Position numbers and translations under genes: made by a program
Assembly: GCA_001414485.1 (NCBI GenBank)
Contig: LLEY01000140.1
Span: forward strand, 1 to 64,000
Length of the DNA: 64,000 bases
Reading direction: 5' to 3'
Source: Calycina herbarum
Taxonomy: Eukaryota > Ascomycota > Leotiomycetes > Helotiales > Pezizellaceae
Shown: positions 58,604 through 64,000 of the stretch, in pieces
How the letters are laid out: the number at the start of each line of letters is the position of its first letter
How positions within the stretch are numbered: position 1 is the stretch's first letter
Notes under the pieces: generated by a model
Seen by the model: the letters and a program-made list of their open reading frames with translations, nothing else
The model's database searches: none
Told to the model about the DNA's origin: nothing

Positions 58604-61600
58604 GGCTGAGGTTCGGGCTTTCGGGGTGGTAGGAATGCGAGTGCTGCCCGAGAGCAGGTATTGAGGGTGTTATTCAACAAGCAACAACGACAATGCAATT
58701 GTTGGTGAATAAAGTAATCGAATTTCGAATGTGAATGTGAATGTGAATGTGAATGTGAATGAATAGGATGACCAATCTTTTTCATTCAAATTTTCGTCAA
58801 CGAGGCGTTGATTGCGTGAGGGGAGAGGCTGGTGGAAGATTCGATGCCAGTGCTATGCTATGCTATGCGATGCTATGCTATGCTAGGCCCTGAATGATCT
58901 GACGCCGGCGAATGGATGGATGGCAGCGGGCTAACGGTGAACAAAGCTCTAGAATGATCTCATCACCCACTTTTTAAAGAGAGAGGAACGTGACTGTCGG
59001 GGCGAGGATTGAGGGTGACGATTTGTGATTGTAAAGGAGTAATCGCCAGCAAAGATTGTATTGTATGATACAGCACAATTCGTGATTGTCGAATTGTGGT
59101 TATGATTCTTAAAGACAGGACTTGGCGGCCTTTTGGGGGTGTTCTGGGGGGGGGGAGGAAGGCTCAAATATACAGCACCAAGGTTCCCTGTAAGTGCAGT
59201 GCAGTGCAGTGCAGATGGGGATGTCTGAAAATTGCAGCTAGTGTCTAGTGTCTAGTGTCGTCTAGTGTCTCCCCCCACTTCGCCCGTTCTGTCAACTCGA
59301 ATGCGGGCGGGCAGAGTGGCCGAGAGCGCCGATTTGATGGCTGGTGGTTCCCGTAATCGATTTTCCCTTCAGCTATTTTTACTCAACGACCGAGTGAGCC
59401 GCCGTAGAATGCTTGGGTTGTCTCTAGCGGCAAGAGGGTTTCAGCGTCTCCGTCTGCCTCCGATGGGGGATCTGGTGGGTGGGAGATCAAAGACTGGGAG
59501 TGTACTGGGAGTGTACTGGGAGTGTACTTGTAGTGTCTCCGCGTGTCAATTGCAAGAGAATTGGTTGGCACGTTTGTATGCTTCCGCCTCCAGGTTCACG
59601 ACAACGGCCAGCTTCACCTTATGCCTCATCATGGGCCAGAGATGTGTTTTATATGGGCTGTAGCTGTCTGGGAGCCATTGCCAGCCAGTACGAGGCCAGA
59701 GAGACCCCTACAAGAGTATCACTGGGCAAGCTCTATCACTCTCTTTCCGCTTTTCATCCGCATGCTGGATGCTGGATGCTGGCCCACGAGAACAGAAGAC
59801 AGAAGTTGCACGGCAAATGCTCAGGTATGACCTCCAAGGGAGATATCGGTATCACTGGCAGCATTTCCACCTTCAACCGCGATGCCAAGGGCTCACAACT
59901 GTCGGCAGGCGCTGCTTCCAAGAAATCGGGGTTCAAATGGAGGAAATCGAGGCGTTGGTCCTTCTTGGTTGAGTAGAGTACAATCTACTACCACAGTGCC
60001 TAGCATTCAGTAATACCGAGATGTCCCTCTGGAGGGTGACAGTCCAAGACACAACCCTCTTGGCGGTCACTTGGAGAGAAGATGTGAGGATTCTCCCGCT
60101 GGAAGTATCCAAAGGAGAAAGTCTTGGTTCATTCCATCTTCAATACTGATCAACCTCAGCCAGCTTGGCTCGTCATGGGAATCGAGCTGTCAATCGTGAT
60201 ATGACAAGCACACTTCTGTTCTTATCACTTACTGCGTCTGTCGCCAGTATGATGTGGCAAGAATTACACTCCTTATATACATCGCCCGCCTTTATCAACC
60301 TTCCCTTCGCGCGGATCCAAGGAATCTGATGGGATGTCCTACGCACATCTTCAACGTCTGGTTGGTCTACACAGACAACGCGAATGTCAAAAAGAGGATG
60401 CTAAGGAGGGGAAATATGCAGCTAAGCCTTCGACAACTCCTCACCCTCGAAGCAAAATGGGGCTTCGGTGGGTTGCCAACACGCTTGTATGGCCCAGCAC
60501 CACCACTTTCTGGATCATCAACTTGATATCTAGGTCACCGAGATACTTCCAGTCCAACCATTTCCTGAGGGTGTGCATCTCTCTTGGGTACTCCGTAAAG
60601 GTCGTTGGCATCGCAGAGGTGTACATGAACCCCTTGGCACATCTTGGTATTGAGCTGTTGAGAAGCAGGTACAAGCAGGTTTTACTTGATGATGAGATGG
60701 TGCAGCTATCGAAGGCGGATGGAAGGGACTAAGAACATTCCAGGCAGCACCAACAAGAACAAGGCTTTTTCTTCTTCTTCTTTTTCGCTTCCGTCGGACA
60801 CGGCAGCGAACTTCATGTCCTATCAACACTTCTTTTGTGGTGTTCGTATTCGCGAACACCCCTCCACCTCGCCACCCCTCATCCACAAAAGCTCGAGTCG
60901 GGGTAATACAGTAACGTGTGTTTGTGCCGAGTAACCGATCTTTCATACCAGAGACCAGAAAATGCATGGATGGTTACGAGATTCCTCCCAAAAGGCGAAT
61001 TCGAAGTCCAAAAAATCCAATCCGACCACAATCTGGTGATAAGATGGCGGGGTAGACCGACAAACAACCTCAGTGACGTGCATCATGCTCGATGATATAC
61101 AGGGGAGGCACAACATCTCCCTTTTCTCCCAGCAAGATATCAAAAAAACAATATGAGTATAACCCTTTCCACAGATTCCGGTGGGTGTGTCGCTCAGCAG
61201 AACATCCTGAGCAGCTGCCCTCAAATTCCTTCTTCGGCTTTTCCAGACCCTCCTGTTTTTGGCTTCTGAAAAGGGGCAAGGTGATTTCTATTATGGTTTC
61301 GAGGGTACATTGTACATTGTACAATCCCACCACTTCTAGCTTCCAGAACACAAGAAGGGATTTCCTGCACCGTCCCGAGAAGACTTTACCCTGCGGCAAA
61401 GATAGTAACAGTTGGTAGATTTTTACGTGGGAGTCTCAAATTTGCTAGATGCGCGAGAGAGGGTCGAAAACACTGCAACATCTTTTCAAGCGGCTACGGC
61501 GACTCACAATGACCATCCTCGCCAACAAACCATGAATGTGGCTAGGGCAGCATGCTTTTTCGTCATATCACGTTCCTTGTTCTTATGGTTTGATTTGATT

Positions 61601-64000
61601 TGATTTGATTTTCATCCAATCAGAGGAATCAACGCAATCGTATTAACCTCTTTCTCCAGTTTTTTCTTCATGCTCATCTCTCGTTGTGCTTCTGTGGTCC
61701 CAGCAATTCTCAGCCTCCAGTTTCTGGTATCGCTCGGCTGACCGTTTGTTCCAAATCCCTCGCTCCATGACCTTGTGCCACCTTCGAATCACCGCTCATG
61801 GACAACTTGTTTCTAGATATTCACATGTTTTTTTTTGGAATAAACGTGTTTGGATGGGTTGGTGCTATTCTCAACGTGCTACGGGTGTTTCGATATCTCG
61901 GATTCTATTCTTCGTCACATGGGGATTTTGGGAAAAGCAGCGACTGGCGGGTTTCCTTTCCTTTTCCCACTCTCCGCCTTGGTTTTGAGGCGACAAGAAG
62001 CACCCCACAACTTCGACACTCCCCAGCCTTCCCAACCTTTACTTTCAGTGGGCGACTCGTCAACCTTCAGCTTTACTGTATGGTGCTTGGTGCTTGGTGC
62101 TTGATCTCCGATGGAGATCCATTTTTGGATATCCATATCCATCTTTCTCGTTCAATCAGAAATGCCTCATGGTCTCCGCTTGGGAAGGAGTTCAACGAGA
62201 ACGAGTCGAGTGCAACATCACGCTTTCTTCAACGTTTTGGAGCATTCTCCCCGTCTTCTCGAGTACAGTCCGTACAGAACATAACCCTTCTCCTCAGCCA
62301 TCCCACCGAAATAGATACGCCCGTCTCGCCAAAATCTAGAGTCCAGAGTCCAGACCCGGCGGGGGGCTTTCCCAAAATGCAAGTCGCGGCTAGGTTATGG
62401 CGCCTTTTAATGAGGTGTGGTGTTTCCCCTGCCTGTTTGCCGTCTACATTGAAATCACGTCTAAGCTTTGATCCGATCCCGGGGAAAGGAGGGAGGTCTT
62501 TGCGGCTCTTCCCCCATCTTTGACTTTTTCCGTTTCCTGTTTCAAGAAACCAGGCTCCGTGAGTCCGTGAGTCCTGATTCCGGGGAGAAAAAAGAAAGCA
62601 ATTGTTTTGGAATACCCATTCCAAACGACAAGAAAAGCCTTGATTTATGAAAATGTGTATGGATATGAACATCTCACGCCCTGCAGAAAAGATTTCATAT
62701 AACGCGCGGAATTCCTCCATTGGCGTTTTCCAAGCCTTCGCTTACGCGGGTCTGCCGGGTCTGACAACGTCGAGACTGGGGCTGCACCTTGCTCGATGCA
62801 GCCAGATCGTGGAGTGGTGCAGGAAGCTATTCGCCATTGGGGATGCAAGGTTGGTAGCCAAGAAACGAAGAAACGCCTCTTTTCCACCCACTCAGCCAAT
62901 CCTGGACATATTGTCTCATCACGTTACTTTCGGCTTCTAGCCGGTCGGTCGTGTTGTTTGGAGGATCTTTGCGACTTGGCTTGATATTATGGTGGAGAGG
63001 AGTATGGAGGGAAAGAGCCTCATATAACTCCTCCAAGATCTGGATGAATATGGACTTTCTTGGAAAACTGAATGGCAGGTGGGAAGTCAGGTTGGAGGAA
63101 CCCCCACTTTATTGAGAGGCAGGTTGTCGGTCACGCGCTCATTTCCAATTTGGAGATGAGGCATTTACGCCGTCTGCAGTGCAGATAGATGCCCCTCGCT
63201 CGATGCACCACCACCAGTCAGTCAGCCTTCAATTGGAAACTCGCCAACCACTTGATTGTGAATACGGAGGGCGGGGAGTCGGTGTGTTTGATCTTTTTTT
63301 TTTGTTTTTGCACTTTTCGGGTCTTTTTTCTCCATTTTTCTATTCATAATACGGGGAAGGTCCGTACGTGGGAAATCTGGGTGGACGTGGGATTTGGAGC
63401 TGGACAAGCCAGTGACAAACAGGAAGAGTTGTGCATTGTGCATTGTGCTGTGTAGTGCAGTGCTCACCTATGCCCGTGGTGATGCAGATCGTCGCGTGGG
63501 TGATGTCCGTTTTCGGTTTTCTCTGTGTTACACTCGTTGACGCATGGGGCTGGTCTCTGGGGAAAAGGTGTTCTCGTTGGTGAGAATCGGACGCCTCTCT
63601 CGGGGTATGGCGCTGGTCTCTGGGGAAGAAGATTTTCTTGTTGCAGTATTGAAACGCACGCTGCAATGGGAGGAGTTTTTTCACAGGGATTGATTTGAAT
63701 GGTGCGAATGAAGGGAAAGATGGCTTACTTGTTTAGTTGACGGGTTTTGTCATCTGGTTCGGTGTTCGAACTGATTCCCTGGAAGTTGGGAAAAGGAGCG
63801 TGGGGGAGCTCAACAAATGCAGGCTCGAGCTGGGTATCGGATTGAAGTGGTTGAGCTGGCTGGCTTGCTGATCAGCATGATTCAGTTGATGCATGTTGGA
63901 CTTTCCAATTCCTCAACACCCTTTCAATAAGCTTTTCTTACTATTTAGCTCACCAGTCTAGTTACCATACGGCGACATCCCCGAGAGGATGGGAGCCGCA
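58604..64000. other. Gene-free region, about 5.4 kb
   Basis: No coding region I can support. Open frames up to 241 codons (61798-62523) overlap equally long frames on other strands and show no protein pattern. Short tandem repeats are frequent: (GAATGT)n at 58732-58763, (TATGC)n at 58851-58885, (GTGCA)n at 59196-59214, TAGTGTC repeats at 59239-59268, GGGAGTGTACT three times at 59507-59529, GATGCTG repeats at 59762-59781, GATTT repeats at 61589-61610 and GGTGCTT three times at 62081-62100. It may be the long regulatory or leader region of a gene beyond the window. Confidence 0.5.

Noticed and set aside
59305..59385. tRNA-Ser/Leu-like start (GGCAGAGTGGCCGAGAG)
   Set aside because: No matching acceptor stem or T-loop GGTTCGA follows, so no cloverleaf can be drawn.
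61798..62523. 241-codon open frame
   Set aside because: The composition is Ser/Phe/Arg-rich without domains, other frames on both strands are equally open, and there is no promoter or intron pattern. Probably chance in low-stop DNA.
1..64000. CRISPR arrays, bacterial operons, riboswitches
   Set aside because: None seen. Introns, LTR/LINE elements and the gene set are eukaryotic.

Overview
The window looks like a filamentous ascomycete chromosome segment. The genes have short GT-AG introns of about 45-115 bp with CTAAT-type branch sites, and the gene set is fungal: an Ssk1 response regulator, a Hal4/Sat4-like kinase, an esterase-NACHT-ankyrin NLR and secreted CAZymes. The transposons carry heavy CpA-to-TpA decay typical of repeat-induced point mutation (RIP). 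A Leotiomycetes-like genome is my best guess, from gene style only.

Layout. (1) 1-14.92 kb is a RIP-damaged nest of elements: part of a Ty1/copia gag on the minus strand; a complete Ty3/gypsy chromovirus (1262-8498, 427-bp LTRs, CACCC target duplication) inserted next to the copia gag; and a Tad1-like LINE (about 9.1-14.92 kb) that contains a 183-bp solo LTR. (2) 15-36.5 kb is genic: a dead F-box/ankyrin gene, an NLR-type gene with an N-terminal esterase-like domain, a protein with a fungal N-terminal helical domain, a single-pass membrane protein, an Hsp70-like ATPase, a GH13 alpha-amylase convergent with a GH43-type enzyme, and an AA11-like LPMO. (3) 36.8-46.7 kb is one short-chain dehydrogenase gene whose last intron has grown from 54 bp to 8737 bp. 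The cause is a DNA transposon (37088-45766) with 37-bp inverted repeats, a GATC duplication and a gypsy-integrase-like (Ginger/KRBA2-type) transposase. That transposon itself holds a complete chromovirus (38082-43582, TATAT duplication) and a solo LTR (43886-44214, AGACT duplication). (4) 46.8-58.6 kb carries ssk1 and a Hal4/Sat4-type kinase, with a MITE, a GAGTA-repeat array and an AT-rich relic between them. (5) 58.6-64 kb has no gene I can support but many short tandem repeats.

Function. The secreted enzymes (amylase, GH43 galactanase-like, LPMO) form a loose carbohydrate-degradation neighbourhood. Ssk1 and the Hal4/Sat4-type kinase both belong to osmotic and ion stress signalling. The most unusual object is the Ginger-like transposon inside the dehydrogenase intron: its boundaries, target duplication, reconstructed intron and reading frame all agree. 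Introns and frames were read by eye; no alignment or database search was run.
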